Of a stretch of DNA of 64,000 bases, positions 17,226 through 26,018 are shown in pieces. Origin of the DNA: Novosphingobium sp. ERN07 (GTDB lineage: Bacteria > Pseudomonadota > Alphaproteobacteria > Sphingomonadales > Sphingomonadaceae). Below the pieces are notes generated by a model. It saw only the letters and a program-made list of their open reading frames with translations, ran no database searches and was not told the DNA's origin. The position numbers and the translations under genes are program-made. The stretch's first letter is position 1; every line of letters starts with the position of its first letter. Where the stretch lies: positions 248,001-312,000 of the forward strand of contig NZ_JABAID010000001.1 in NCBI RefSeq assembly GCF_012641335.1. Reading direction: 5' to 3'.

Positions 17226-17735
17226 ATGGAAAAGCACAATGCCCCCCACATGCGGGAACCCTTATGCGAAATCGCCCAGTGCGGCCTCCCGCTCGCGCTT
17301 GAAGCGATGGGAGAGCGCTGGTCATTCATGATCCTGCGCGCTGCGTTCAATGGTGTCCGCCACTTCGAAGATTTCCTCGAAGCGCTGGGCATCGCGCGAA
17401 ACATCCTTTCCAATCGCCTGTCAAGGCTGGTGGAGGTCGGCATCCTGAAGCGCGAGCATTGCGCCGATGATCGCCGCCGCATCGAATATCGCCTCACGCC
17501 CAAGGGGTTGGACCTTCTCCCTGCCATGCTGGCGCTGCGCCAGTGGGGTGAAAAGTGGCAGCTTGGCGTGCCCGCCAACCCGGTGATGTGCGACGATCGC
17601 GATGGCCAGCCGATCCGGCCCATCGGCATCGTATCGCACGATGGGCGGCTGCTTGCCCCGGCCGACCTGATGTGGCGCGATCGCAGCGAACTGGATGCGG
17701 AGACAGCTTTCGAACCGCTGCGCAAGGTTCCATAG
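17226..17735 (+). CDS. HxlR-family winged-helix transcriptional regulator
   Basis: 169 residues. The N-terminal half has the HxlR signature order: CEIAQCGLPLALEAMGERWSFMILRAAFNG, then FLEALGIARNILSNRLSRLVEVGILKRE (recognition helix) and EYRLTPKGLDLLPAMLALRQWGEKW. The C-terminal 50 residues have two cysteines or Cys-like sites (VMCDDRDG) that may sense a ligand or redox state, as in some HxlR members. ATG 17226 is chosen because GAGGA precedes it; GTG 17202 and ATG 17205 are alternatives without a ribosome site. It is divergent from the CC_3452-like gene and followed by a terminator. Confidence 0.88.
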   Translation: MEKHNAPHMREPLCEIAQCGLPLALEAMGERWSFMILRAAFNGVRHFEDFLEALGIARNILSNRLSRLVEVGILKREHCADDRRRIEYRLTPKGLDLLPAMLALRQWGEKWQLGVPANPVMCDDRDGQPIRPIGIVSHDGRLLAPADLMWRDRSELDAETAFEPLRKVP

Positions 17736-17746
17736 AAGCCCATGAA

Positions 17747-17783
17747 AAAGGGGCCACCGGTTACAGCGATGGCCCCTTGAGTT
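17747..17783 (+). terminator. Terminator after the HxlR gene
   Basis: GGGGCCA and TGGCCCC arms around a loop of about 13 bases, followed by TTGAGTTT. A moderate stem with a weak T-run. Confidence 0.6.
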
Positions 17784-17875
17784 TGGCCCGGTGGGGGACT
17801 GATTTCCGCCGGGCAGATTGAACTGGCCACTACTGCCCCAGCTCAAATCCTTAACGCTGGCTCAGCGCATTCCCT

Positions 17876-18187
17876 TCACTTCGCCGTCACAGCGCGTGGG
17901 CGCAGATCGTCCTTGGCGCGGCGCGCATCGGTCAGTGACTTGACGTAGCACTTGCGCGCCGATTCGAATTCGGAGCGCTGCAGGTTCGGCGATTTCAGAT
18001 CGCACACCTGCTTGGCCGCGGCACGCAGGCGGCTGTCCAGCCTGGCCTGACCTTCCTTGGTCGACAGATCGAGATCGCCATAACCGACCACGCGGGTTCC
18101 GGCGAACGCAGGCTGGCTGGCGGACAGGGCAAGGCCGAGGAGGCCTACGGCACAGAAAGACTTGGCGAACAGGGTCTTGGTGAGCAT
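17876..18187 (-). CDS. UrcA family protein
   Basis: 103 residues with a signal peptide (FCAVGLLGLALSASQPAFA). The mature domain contains VGYGDLDLSTKEGQARLDSRLRAAAKQVCDL, the conserved start of the UrcA family, and a second cysteine in RKCYVKSL that would pair with the first. UrcA proteins are small exported alphaproteobacterial proteins of unknown function. GAAGGA precedes the ATG. The 272 bases upstream (18188-18459) hold no supported ORF; apparent short frames there have no homology signal. Confidence 0.85.
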   Translation of the reverse strand: MLTKTLFAKSFCAVGLLGLALSASQPAFAGTRVVGYGDLDLSTKEGQARLDSRLRAAAKQVCDLKSPNLQRSEFESARKCYVKSLTDARRAKDDLRPRAVTAK

Positions 18188-18459
18188 GACTACTTCCTTC
18201 GGTGCCGGAGGATTGTCCGGCTTGTGTTGACGGCTGCCGGACGAACCCGGCGGGCTTTTCTTGCTGTGGCGACCGGGGCTTTGGCCGGCGGTTTCGGGGG
18301 TCTTTGGCTGGGAGCCTCGCCGGTCACCACATGCAGTCTTCCTACGCCGTCCGGTGATGCGAAGCGCGCACGGCTCGACCGAAATTCCCCTACGTCCGAC
18401 AAAGGTTTAATCCGTCCGACCAACGACATTGGCAGGTCCACGAACTACAGGTGTGACAA

Positions 18460-18756
18460 GTGCAGCGCGTTTTCATAAGCTGTGCAGACATGGCGCTCGT
18501 GATCACCTTCCTGCTTGGCATCGGCAATTTCGCGCTGCACCGCGCGGTCATGGCCAGCGGCCACCCGCTGCTGGGGCGGATGCCTGGGTTCGTCCATTCG
18601 CTGGGTGGGCGCTTCACTTTGGGGATCGAATTTCTGCTGCTTTTCGCCGCGCTGATGTTCGCCTCGGACGGCAATACCGCAGGCCCTATCGCCTATGTGA
18701 TCTACTCGGTGCTCAACAGCTTCTCGGCATGGCTGATCCTGACGGACAGGGTATGA
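18460..18756 (+). CDS. Small membrane protein of unknown function
   Basis: 98 residues with a GTG start preceded by AGGTG. Three hydrophobic segments (ALVITFLLGIGNFALHRAV, FTLGIEFLLLFAALMFAS, IAYVIYSVLNSFSAWLIL) suggest a three-pass inner-membrane protein with an MASGHPLLGRMPGFVHSLGG loop. ATG 18490 is an alternative start. The spacing to the lipid-kinase-like gene (34 bases) suggests one transcript. No known family recognised, though the hydrophobic pattern and codon use look real. Confidence 0.6.
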   Translation: MQRVFISCADMALVITFLLGIGNFALHRAVMASGHPLLGRMPGFVHSLGGRFTLGIEFLLLFAALMFASDGNTAGPIAYVIYSVLNSFSAWLILTDRV

Positions 18757-18790
18757 GGAACCGCCACAGCATTCACCGGTTCTGCGGGGC

Positions 18791-19633
18791 ATGACCCATC
18801 CCCCCGTCTGGTCCCCTGTCTGGCTCGTGACCAACCCCGCAAGCGGCAGCAACAGCCCCGCAGCGGTAGAAGCGCTCACGGCTGCGCTCGCTCCTGCACG
18901 CACGCTGGCCTTCCCCAACGATCTGCTGCCCACGCGCGCCGATCTGGAAGAGGCAGGCGTCGGCACGCTTGCCGTGTTCACTGGCGATGGCACGATCAAT
19001 TCCGCCGCTGCTGCGCTGGAAGGCTGGGGTGGCGCATTGCTCGTCCTGCCCGGCGGCACGCAGAACCTGCTGTCAAAGTCGCTGCACGGTGATCGTCCGC
19101 TGGATGCCATCCTTGCCGATCTGCCGCGCGCCAATCGCACCCGCCGCCGCGGCATCCGCACGTCGCAGGGCATGTCGCTGATCGAGGTTCTGGCAGGGCC
19201 GGGTGCCATGTGGGCCGATGTGCGCGAATCCGTGCGCGACCTTGATCTCGGCGCGATGGCCGAGACCTTCTCCAACGCCCTGCGCGAAACACGCGAAGGC
19301 CCCGCCGTCCATCTGTCCGATCCGGCAGAGGGCAAACCCGAAGGCTATCGCGCCATCCTCCTCGCACCCGAACGCGATTGCGTGCTGGTCGAAGGCTATG
19401 ACTTTGCCGATATTGGCGAATTTGCCGCGCAGGGCTTTGCCATGCTGGTGAAACGCAATTTCCGTGAAGGCCCGCACGACGATATCGGAATCTTCCCCAC
19501 CGTAACCGTGGCCAGTGATGCCCCCATCGCGCTGATGATCGATGGCGAGCGGCGTCAGGGCGAATCGCGCGAGAGTTTCACGTGCGAGGAATTTGCCCTC
19601 GACTTTCTCGCCACGGCCAAAGCAGACTCTTGA
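18791..19633 (+). CDS. Diacylglycerol/lipid kinase catalytic-domain protein
   Basis: 280 residues. The DAGK catalytic-domain pattern is present: NPASGSNS at the start, FTGDGTINSAAAAL near residues 64-78, and LPGGTQNLLSK near residue 100. It resembles YegS/BmrU-type bacterial lipid kinases that phosphorylate diacylglycerol or phosphatidylglycerol. No membrane segment is apparent, so it would be soluble and membrane-associated. The next gene encodes a metallophosphoesterase 34 bases on, so these two may form a small operon with the preceding membrane protein. The exact lipid substrate cannot be inferred. Confidence 0.82.
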   Translation: MTHPPVWSPVWLVTNPASGSNSPAAVEALTAALAPARTLAFPNDLLPTRADLEEAGVGTLAVFTGDGTINSAAAALEGWGGALLVLPGGTQNLLSKSLHGDRPLDAILADLPRANRTRRRGIRTSQGMSLIEVLAGPGAMWADVRESVRDLDLGAMAETFSNALRETREGPAVHLSDPAEGKPEGYRAILLAPERDCVLVEGYDFADIGEFAAQGFAMLVKRNFREGPHDDIGIFPTVTVASDAPIALMIDGERRQGESRESFTCEEFALDFLATAKADS

Positions 19634-19666
19634 CCGGCGCGCCAGCAGCGTCAATCACCCGCCCCG

Positions 19667-20515
19667 ATGACCCGGCTCTTCCATATCAGCGATATCCACT
19701 TCGGCCTTGAAGACCGCCGCGCGCTCGATTGGGTGGCGCAATGCATCGCGCGCGAAAGGCCCGATGCCGTGGCAATTACCGGCGACCTTACGATGCGCGC
19801 CCGCCATCGCGAATTTGATGCCGCCTGCCACTGGATCAGATCGCTCGACGTGCCGGTCACTGTCGAGGTGGGCAATCACGATCTGCCCTATTTCAACCTG
19901 ATCGAACGCTTCATCGATCCCTACCGCCGCTTCCGCGCCATCGAAGGGCTGGTCGAACGCGAACTCGACCTGCCCGGCATGGTCATCGTCCCGCTCAAGA
20001 CGACGGCCCGCGCGCAGCTTCGCCTCAACTGGTCAAAAGGCAATGTCGGCACAGCCGCCCTGCGCCAAACGCTCGCCGCGATTGATGCCCTGCCCGCCGG
20101 AACGCGCGCCGTGGTGGCCTGCCATCACCCGCTGGTCGAAGCCGGAACGCGCGGCAAGGCGCTCACGCGCGGCGGCAACAAGGCGCTTGCAGCGCTAGCC
20201 AGCCGAAACGTCCTTGCCGTCATTTCCGGCCACGTCCACGATGCCTTCGATCTGATCCATCCGACCAGAAACGGCCCGGTGCGCATGATCGGTGCGGGCA
20301 CGCTCAGCCAGCGCGTGCGCTCCACCCCGCCCAGCTTCAACGAACTGACCCTGCAAGGTGGCCAGATCACCGTCCGCGTCCGCAATCTGGAACATGTGCC
20401 CACGCGCGACATGATGATCGATGATGTGCCCGAAAATGCCCTGCCACCACGGGCCGAGGGCGAACCCGTCGCCCCCGTAGCCGCCGTGCCTGAAATCGAT
20501 CCGCCGGTTCATTGA
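19667..20515 (+). CDS. Metallophosphoesterase (calcineurin-like, class III cyclic nucleotide phosphodiesterase type)
   Basis: 282 residues. The five-block dinuclear metallophosphoesterase pattern is complete: DIHFG, GDLTM, GNHD, ACHHPL and SGHVH. The order and spacing match CpdA/Icc-type phosphodiesterases, which can hydrolyse 3',5'-cAMP, but the family also includes enzymes on UDP-sugars and lipids, so substrate is open. The last 30 residues are Ala/Pro/Val-rich and look disordered. It is 34 bases after the lipid-kinase-like gene on the same strand. Confidence 0.85.
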   Translation: MTRLFHISDIHFGLEDRRALDWVAQCIARERPDAVAITGDLTMRARHREFDAACHWIRSLDVPVTVEVGNHDLPYFNLIERFIDPYRRFRAIEGLVERELDLPGMVIVPLKTTARAQLRLNWSKGNVGTAALRQTLAAIDALPAGTRAVVACHHPLVEAGTRGKALTRGGNKALAALASRNVLAVISGHVHDAFDLIHPTRNGPVRMIGAGTLSQRVRSTPPSFNELTLQGGQITVRVRNLEHVPTRDMMIDDVPENALPPRAEGEPVAPVAAVPEIDPPVH

Positions 20516-20728
20516 TTTAGCTGGGTGGTTTATCCGTGGCTTCCGACACGAAGTTGGGCCGGACATATCTGCCATTCCAGCACCGCGAAGGTGCGCTGGA
20601 CAAATCCTGACGCTAAGGGTTTACACTACATACCTTCGTGCAGGTTTGTTACCCCACGATTGGTAAGCTCTGCCCACTAAAAATGTGCGCAAACCGTCAA
20701 GGATACGCACTTGGCAAGGGTTCGCATC

Positions 20729-22126
20729 ATGCTCGACTGGTTTGAAAGAGAAGCGCCAATCCGGCAAAAGTTCGGTGCTTTGCTGGCGATCTACACCACG
20801 TTCGCCTTGATGGGGCTGATAGGTGCTGGAACCGCCTCTTTCTCGCTGGTTCCCGGCGCCGTGTCACTTGGAATAGCCTTGGTGGCAGCGACAGCGATCA
20901 TCGCAACCACCCTGGTTGCACGGGACCGCATCTGCACGCCCTACGTCAACACCGTCCTGCGCATGGAAGCGCTGGCAGCCGGAGACACCGAGAGCCAGAT
21001 TCTCTATACCGACTATCACGATTGCGTCGGCCGCATGACCAAGGCGATGTCGACGTTCCGCGACAACGCGGTCAAGGTTCAGCAGGCCGGTGAAGCGCAA
21101 CACCTTGTCGTGAGCACGCTCAAGACCTCACTCAACGCGCTGGCGAAGAACAAGTTGGATTGCACGGTAGAACAGCGTTTTCCCGGAGAATACGAAGATC
21201 TGCGGCAAGACTTCAATCGCGCAGTGGCATCGCTCGCAGAAGCGATGGCCCTCGTAAACGCGACCGCCCAAAGTGTGCTGGCCGGCTCGGAGGAAATCCA
21301 CAAGGCTTCAAATGACCTCGCGCGACGCAATGAACAACAGGCTGCCAGCGTCGAGGAAACGTCCGCCGCGCTCAATCAGGTCACCGACAGCGTGAATGCA
21401 ATGGCGCGCTCTGCAACAGAAGCGCAAAGCTCAATCGGTCAGACACACGAAGAAGCGACCAACGGCGGCGCCGTCGTCGAGAAGGCCGTCGATGCAATGG
21501 CGGCAATCGCCAAATCGGCAGACGAGATCGGCCAGATCGTCGGCCTGATCGACGGCATCGCATTCCAGACCAATTTGCTGGCACTGAATGCAGGCGTCGA
21601 AGCGGCGCGGGCAGGCGATGCTGGCAAGGGATTTGCCGTCGTAGCCACCGAAGTGCGTGCGCTGGCGCAACGCTCTGCCGACGCGGCGCGCGACATTCGC
21701 GGCCTGATCTCAACGTCGACCGAACAGGTCAGCGCGGGCGTTGATCTTGTAGGGCAAGCAGGCACCGTGTTATCTGGAATTGTCCATCGCGTTGGCGAAA
21801 TCAACGATCTGGTCGCCGCTATTGCAACCAGTGCCCACGACCAAGCCGACAGCCTTCATCAGGTGAATGCCGCTGTATCCGACGTTGATCGGGTGACACA
21901 ACAGAATGCAGCGATGGTCGAAGAATCCACCGCAGCCGCACGGTCGCTCTCGGTGGAGGCAACCGAACTGACCGAAGTGGTCAAGCGCTTCGATACCGGA
22001 ACCCATCGGGCAAACGTCAGGCAATTACCTCCACGCAAGTCAATCGGCATCCCGTCAGGCAGTTATGCCACGGCGGGGAACGCGGCACTCAAGGTGAACA
22101 ACGCCGTCGACTGGTCGGAGTTCTGA
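20729..22126 (+). CDS. Methyl-accepting chemotaxis protein with minimal membrane domain
   Basis: 465 residues from ATG 20729 (AAGGG upstream; an in-frame TTG at 20711 is rejected). Two membrane segments ([17 protein letters not shown] and [20 protein letters not shown]) are separated by only a few residues, so there is no periplasmic sensor domain. A HAMP-like stretch, then [20 protein letters not shown] and the methyl-accepting helices follow, with the hairpin-tip region ([39 protein letters not shown]). No cheA, cheW or cheB/R gene is near. A second receptor lies at the right end with a related signalling domain. Signal may come from the membrane or from inside the cell. Confidence 0.92.
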   Translation: MLDWFEREAPIRQKFGALLAIYTTFALMGLIGAGTASFSLVPGAVSLGIALVAATAIIATTLVARDRICTPYVNTVLRMEALAAGDTESQILYTDYHDCVGRMTKAMSTFRDNAVKVQQAGEAQHLVVSTLKTSLNALAKNKLDCTVEQRFPGEYEDLRQDFNRAVASLAEAMALVNATAQSVLAGSEEIHKASNDLARRNEQQAASVEETSAALNQVTDSVNAMARSATEAQSSIGQTHEEATNGGAVVEKAVDAMAAIAKSADEIGQIVGLIDGIAFQTNLLALNAGVEAARAGDAGKGFAVVATEVRALAQRSADAARDIRGLISTSTEQVSAGVDLVGQAGTVLSGIVHRVGEINDLVAAIATSAHDQADSLHQVNAAVSDVDRVTQQNAAMVEESTAAARSLSVEATELTEVVKRFDTGTHRANVRQLPPRKSIGIPSGSYATAGNAALKVNNAVDWSEF

Positions 22127-22159
22127 TCCCTCTCGCTGCCCGCCTAGGGTCAGGACCTT

Positions 22160-22507
22160 TTAATCGCCCCGCACGACTGTAACAGCCATCGGCGCGCCAC
22201 TTGCCTGAACGTCGAAGAGGCGGTCGATATTGGGATGGGCTCCGGGCCGGGCTTTTGCGTCTGCGGAATGCTCCGCAAACACCTCCAGGCCGTGCGCGGC
22301 AGCTTCCGGTGTCACCGCTCCGAAGCTCTTTGCGAGATACTGGTAAACCGCCAGCGATCCCTGCTTCCCCGCTTCGTTGGGGATGCTGGCCACCACGCTC
22401 CCGCTCGCGTCAATCAGGTCAATGCGCGCCAAGCCTTCGATGGATGGCAATTGCGCAAGGTTTTCCTTGAACGATGCGCCCGGTGCAATCTTCGCCATAA
22501 AACTCAT
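22160..22507 (-). CDS. DUF2322-like small protein
   Basis: 115 residues, cytosolic, with FKENLAQLPSIEGLARIDLIDASGSVVASIPNEAGKQGSLAVYQYLAKSFGAVTPEAAAHGLEVF and AHPNIDRLF. This looks like the DUF2322 family of uncharacterised proteobacterial proteins, from memory of the pattern rather than a search. The start ATG (22507) overlaps the panC stop as ATGA, so it is probably translated with PanC. A role near pantothenate or CoA metabolism would be guesswork. Confidence 0.7.
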   Translation of the reverse strand: MSFMAKIAPGASFKENLAQLPSIEGLARIDLIDASGSVVASIPNEAGKQGSLAVYQYLAKSFGAVTPEAAAHGLEVFAEHSADAKARPGAHPNIDRLFDVQASGAPMAVTVVRGD

Positions 22508-23358
22508 TCCATTCCCATGTTGTCGATCAGCCGGGCCGCGCCGATGCGCGCGGCCACCAGCACGCGCGCATCGCGCCTATCCCAGCCGAACAAGGTCTCA
22601 AGTGTCGCCGCATCGCGCAGATCGCCGTAATCGACCGAGGTGAACCCGGCGGCCAGAATTTCGGCCTTCATCGTATCCAGACTCTCGGTCACGTCGGCGC
22701 CGTCCTTTATCGCCGCAATCGCGCGGCGCATGGCGGCAGAAAGCTGTGCCGCTCGGTCCCGCTCGACCTCGGTCAGATACTGGTTGCGGCTGCTCATGGC
22801 GAGGCCGCTTGCCTCGCGAACGGTTTCCACACCCACGATATTGTCGACATGCGGCTGGGTCAGGTCCAGATCACGCGCCATGCGGCGGATCACGGCCAAT
22901 TGCTGCCAGTCCTTCTCGCCAAACAGCGCCACATCGGGCCGCACCTGGTTGAACAGCTTGCACACTACCGTTGCCACGCCATCGAAATGGCCGGGCCGCG
23001 CGGCCCCGCAAGCCACCTCGCTCACCCCCGAAACGCCGATGTTGGTCGCATAGCCCTGCGGGTACATCTGATCGACCGTGGGCGCCCACAAAATCGCCAC
23101 GCCCTCTGCCTCAAGCAGCGCGGCATCGGCGGCCATGCGGCGCGGATAGGCATCGAGATCCTCGGTCGGGCCGAACTGGCGCGGGTTGACGAAGATCGAG
23201 GCGACGACATGGTCCGCGCAAGCCCGCGCTTCGCGCACCAACGTCAGGTGCCCTTCGTGCAACGCGCCCATTGTGGGCACGAAGGAGATAGTTTTTCCCC
23301 CGATTTTAAGCGCATCGACCGCCTTGCGCAGGTCTTCCAGCCGGTTGATCGTTTGCAC
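22504..23358 (-). CDS. panC: Pantothenate synthetase
   Basis: Joins pantoate and beta-alanine using ATP, the last step of vitamin B5 synthesis. The 284-residue product has FVPTMGALHEGHLTLVREAR (HIGH-like ATP site), SIFVNPRQFGP, and KDWQQL, SSRNQYLT (KMSKS-like region). GTG 23358 with AGAGG upstream gives the expected family length; the longer ORF start at 23523 is rejected because the N-terminus then overlaps mipZ sequence. It is divergent from mipZ with a 100-base gap and overlaps the DUF2322 gene by four bases downstream. Confidence 0.95.
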   Translation of the reverse strand: MQTINRLEDLRKAVDALKIGGKTISFVPTMGALHEGHLTLVREARACADHVVASIFVNPRQFGPTEDLDAYPRRMAADAALLEAEGVAILWAPTVDQMYPQGYATNIGVSGVSEVACGAARPGHFDGVATVVCKLFNQVRPDVALFGEKDWQQLAVIRRMARDLDLTQPHVDNIVGVETVREASGLAMSSRNQYLTEVERDRAAQLSAAMRRAIAAIKDGADVTESLDTMKAEILAAGFTSVDYGDLRDAATLETLFGWDRRDARVLVAARIGAARLIDNMGME

Positions 23359-23458
23359 CTTGGCGGCCTCTCCAGTAAGTCGGAATACGTGGGCGATAGG
23401 GGGGCTGGCGGCCTCTCGCAAGTCCGCGCTATTGCAACTGAACAGAGAGTGCCCAGCC

Positions 23459-24298
23459 TTGTCCACCGGCCCCCATCGCATCGTCTTCGCCAACGAAAAG
23501 GGCGGCACTGGCAAGTCCACCACGGCGGTCCACGTCGCCGTGGCGCTGGCCTATCAGGGCGCGCGGGTGGCCACGATCGATCTCGATTCGCGCCAGCGCA
23601 CGATGCACCGCTATTTCGAAAACCGCGCCGAAACCATGCGCCGCCGCGCCATTTCGCTGCCCACCGCCACGTTCGAAGTCTATGGTGGCGATAATGCGGA
23701 AGAACTCGATGCACTGACCGCGCGCCTTGCTGAAGCACACGATTTCCTGATCTTCGACACGCCGGGTCGCGATGATCCGCTCGCTCGCCACGTCGCCACC
23801 CGCGCCGATACGCTGGTCACCCCGCTGAACGACAGCTTCGTCGATTTCGACCTTATCGGCCAGGTTGACGCCGAAACCTTCAAGGTCCGCCGCCTGTCTT
23901 TCTACGCCGAACTGATCTGGGAAGCGCGCAAGAAGCGGGCGATGACGACGATCACCGAACAGCGGCGCGAGATGGATTGGGTGGTCGTGCGCAACCGCAC
24001 AGGCTTTACCGAAGCGCGCAACCAGAAGCGTATCGATCAGGCGCTGACCGAGCTTTCCAAGCGTGTCGGCTTCCGCGTTGCCAGCGGCCTTTCAGAGCGC
24101 GTGATCTATCGCGAATTGTTCCCTAGTGGACTGACTTTGCTGGATAAAGGCCATCTTGGCGAACTGGGCACCAGCCATCTTGTTGCCCGGCAGGAACTGC
24201 GCACGCTGGTCGGCGGATTGAACCTGCCGAAGGTAGATCCTGAACTGCACCTAGAAGCACCTACGAGCACCAAGACCCCACTTGAGAGCGCCGCCTGA
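23459..24298 (+). CDS. mipZ: Cell-division site-positioning ATPase MipZ
   Basis: MipZ is a ParA-type ATPase that forms a gradient from ParB at the poles and blocks FtsZ assembly away from mid-cell in alphaproteobacteria. The 279-residue product has the deviant Walker A NEKGGTGKST, IDLDSRQRT, FDTPGRDDP, LVTPLNDSFVDFDLIG, MDWVVVRNR, and VIYRELFPSGLTLLD, all shared with Caulobacter MipZ. There is no ATG near the expected start; TTG 23459 (giving MSTGPHRIVF) fits best. The final codons contain a ten-base periodic GCACCTA repeat matching an inverted copy at 53925-53948. The next gene starts inside the stop codon. Confidence 0.9.
   Translation: MSTGPHRIVFANEKGGTGKSTTAVHVAVALAYQGARVATIDLDSRQRTMHRYFENRAETMRRRAISLPTATFEVYGGDNAEELDALTARLAEAHDFLIFDTPGRDDPLARHVATRADTLVTPLNDSFVDFDLIGQVDAETFKVRRLSFYAELIWEARKKRAMTTITEQRREMDWVVVRNRTGFTEARNQKRIDQALTELSKRVGFRVASGLSERVIYRELFPSGLTLLDKGHLGELGTSHLVARQELRTLVGGLNLPKVDPELHLEAPTSTKTPLESAA
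24240..24263. repeat. 24-base sequence at the mipZ 3' end, inverted copy at 53925-53948
   Basis: The stretch around GCACCTA-GAA-GCACCTA in the last codons of mipZ is identical, in reverse complement, to 53925-53948. Both sites consist of decamer repeats of a GCACCTA core. The match is exact over 24 bases, which is unlikely by chance across 64 kb. Confidence 0.6.
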
Positions 24299-24588
24299 TG
24301 ATCAAACTGCTCACGATCATCGCCTTGGCGAGCGTTGCCTGCAAGCTGCTCGCCGGGCGCTGGCCGTGGGAAATTCTGTCGGGCGATCCACGCGACCGGA
24401 ACGAGAAAAAAGCGCGCAGCCTCCTCGGCCTGAATGCCGATGCCGGGTATGAAGACGTGATCGAAGCGCACCGCCGCCTGATCCAGAAAGTCCACCCCGA
24501 CCGCGGCGGCACAAACGAAGCCGTTCACGAAGCGAACGCCGCGCGCGACCTGCTGCTGGCACGCCTTTCGGATCGTCGCGGTTCCTGA
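24298..24588 (+). CDS. Membrane-anchored DnaJ-domain protein
   Basis: 96 residues. A hydrophobic N-terminus (IKLLTIIALASVACKLLAG) is followed by a basic stretch and a J-domain with ARSLLGLNADAGYEDVIEAHRRLIQKVHPDRGGTNEAVHEAN, including the HPD motif that stimulates Hsp70 ATPase. The layout matches small membrane-bound J-proteins (DjlA-C-terminal or TIM14 type). The ATG overlaps the mipZ stop by one base, so translational coupling is very likely. It probably recruits DnaK to the membrane; target unknown. Confidence 0.85.
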   Translation: MIKLLTIIALASVACKLLAGRWPWEILSGDPRDRNEKKARSLLGLNADAGYEDVIEAHRRLIQKVHPDRGGTNEAVHEANAARDLLLARLSDRRGS

Positions 24589-24594
24589 TCACGA

Positions 24595-26016
24595 ATGTCG
24601 GGGCACCGCTTTCACCCCTCGATCCTGCGCGAATACGACATTCGCGGCGTCTTTGGCGAAACGCTGACGGTTGAGGACGCCCACGCGGTTGGGCGCAGCT
24701 TTGGCACGGTGGTGCGGCAACGCGGCGGGAGCCGAGTGGCTGTGGGCTATGACGGACGGATCAGTTCGCCCGTGCTGGAACACGCGCTGGTCGAAGGATT
24801 GACGGCAAGCGGCGTGGATGTGGTGCGGATCGGGCTTGGGCCCAGTCCGATGCTCTATTTTGCGGCAACGCCTGCCGCCAAAGCGTTATTTCCAGAGGTG
24901 CAGGGCGGCGTTCACGTAACCGGCAGCCACAATCCCGCCGATCACAATGGCTTCAAGATGATACTTGAAGGCGCCCCGTTTTTTGGGACCGACATAATCG
25001 ATCTCGGGCGCATCGCCAACGAAGCCGCGTGGATGAGCGGCAGTGGGAGCATCAGCCACGCCGATGTTACCGAAGCCTATGTCGATTGCCTGATCGGCGC
25101 GCTGGACGGGATCGACCGCGATGTTCTGGAAAGTATCCGCATTGGCTGGGATGCTGGCAACGGTGCGGCTGGTCCCGTTATCGACGCGCTGGCTGCGCGC
25201 CTGCCCGGCACCCATGTCCTTCTTCATACGAGCGTGGACGGCCATTTTCCCAACCATCATCCTGATCCGACTGTGGAATCCAATCTTGCCGATCTTCGCG
25301 CCGCTGTCTTGGCAGGATGCCTCGACTTCGGTGTGGCATTTGACGGCGACGGGGACCGGATCGGCGCGGTGGATGGCAAGGGGCGGGTGATCTGGGGTGA
25401 TCAGTTGCTGGCCATCTATGCGCAGGATGTGCTGCGCGAATGCCCGGAATCAACGGTTATCGCGGATGTGAAGGCCAGTTCCACGCTGTTCGCGCGCATT
25501 GCCGAACTGGGTGGAAAGCCGCTGATGTGGAAAACCGGCCATTCCCCGATAAAGTCCAAAATGAAGGAGACAGGTGCGCCACTGGCTGGCGAGATGAGCG
25601 GGCACATGTTCTTTGCCGACCGCTACTTCGGTTTTGACGACGCCCTTTACGCCGCCGTGCGCCTCATTTCCGCCACCATCCGAATCGGAACAAGCCTGAC
25701 CGCCCTGCGCGATGCAATGCCCGAACGCGTGGCCACCCCGGAACTGCGCTTCCATGTGGACGAGGCGCGCAAGTTTGCTGCTGTGGATGAGGTTCTGCAC
25801 GCGCTGCGGGCCGATGGCGTGGGCCTGAACGATACCGACGGCGTGCGCGTTGACACTCTGGACGGGTGGTGGTTGCTGCGCGCATCGAACACGCAGGATG
25901 TGCTGGTCGTGCGCGCCGAAAGCGACAGCGACGAGGGCCTCGCCCGCCTCCTTTCAGAAGTGGACGCGCGCCTCGCCGCCGTGGGTTTACAGCGCGGCCC
26001 GCAGGCCGCGCATTAG
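24595..26016 (+). CDS. Phosphomannomutase/phosphoglucomutase
   Basis: Interconverts hexose 1- and 6-phosphates for exopolysaccharide or LPS precursors. The 473-residue product has the catalytic phosphoserine loop [14 protein letters not shown], the metal site DGDGDR in [13 protein letters not shown], and the substrate loop GEMSGHMFF, in the family order. It resembles AlgC/ManB. It starts 6 bases after the J-domain gene, forming an mipZ-J-protein-mutase cluster. Which hexose dominates cannot be read from sequence; both mannose and glucose forms use the same motifs. Confidence 0.93.
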   Translation: MSGHRFHPSILREYDIRGVFGETLTVEDAHAVGRSFGTVVRQRGGSRVAVGYDGRISSPVLEHALVEGLTASGVDVVRIGLGPSPMLYFAATPAAKALFPEVQGGVHVTGSHNPADHNGFKMILEGAPFFGTDIIDLGRIANEAAWMSGSGSISHADVTEAYVDCLIGALDGIDRDVLESIRIGWDAGNGAAGPVIDALAARLPGTHVLLHTSVDGHFPNHHPDPTVESNLADLRAAVLAGCLDFGVAFDGDGDRIGAVDGKGRVIWGDQLLAIYAQDVLRECPESTVIADVKASSTLFARIAELGGKPLMWKTGHSPIKSKMKETGAPLAGEMSGHMFFADRYFGFDDALYAAVRLISATIRIGTSLTALRDAMPERVATPELRFHVDEARKFAAVDEVLHALRADGVGLNDTDGVRVDTLDGWWLLRASNTQDVLVVRAESDSDEGLARLLSEVDARLAAVGLQRGPQAAH

Positions 26017-26018
26017 CT

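Noticed and set aside
18190..18441. 83-codon minus-strand frame between the UrcA gene and the 18460 gene
   Set aside because: No ribosome site, Arg/Pro/Ala-rich and no family resemblance; kept as non-coding.
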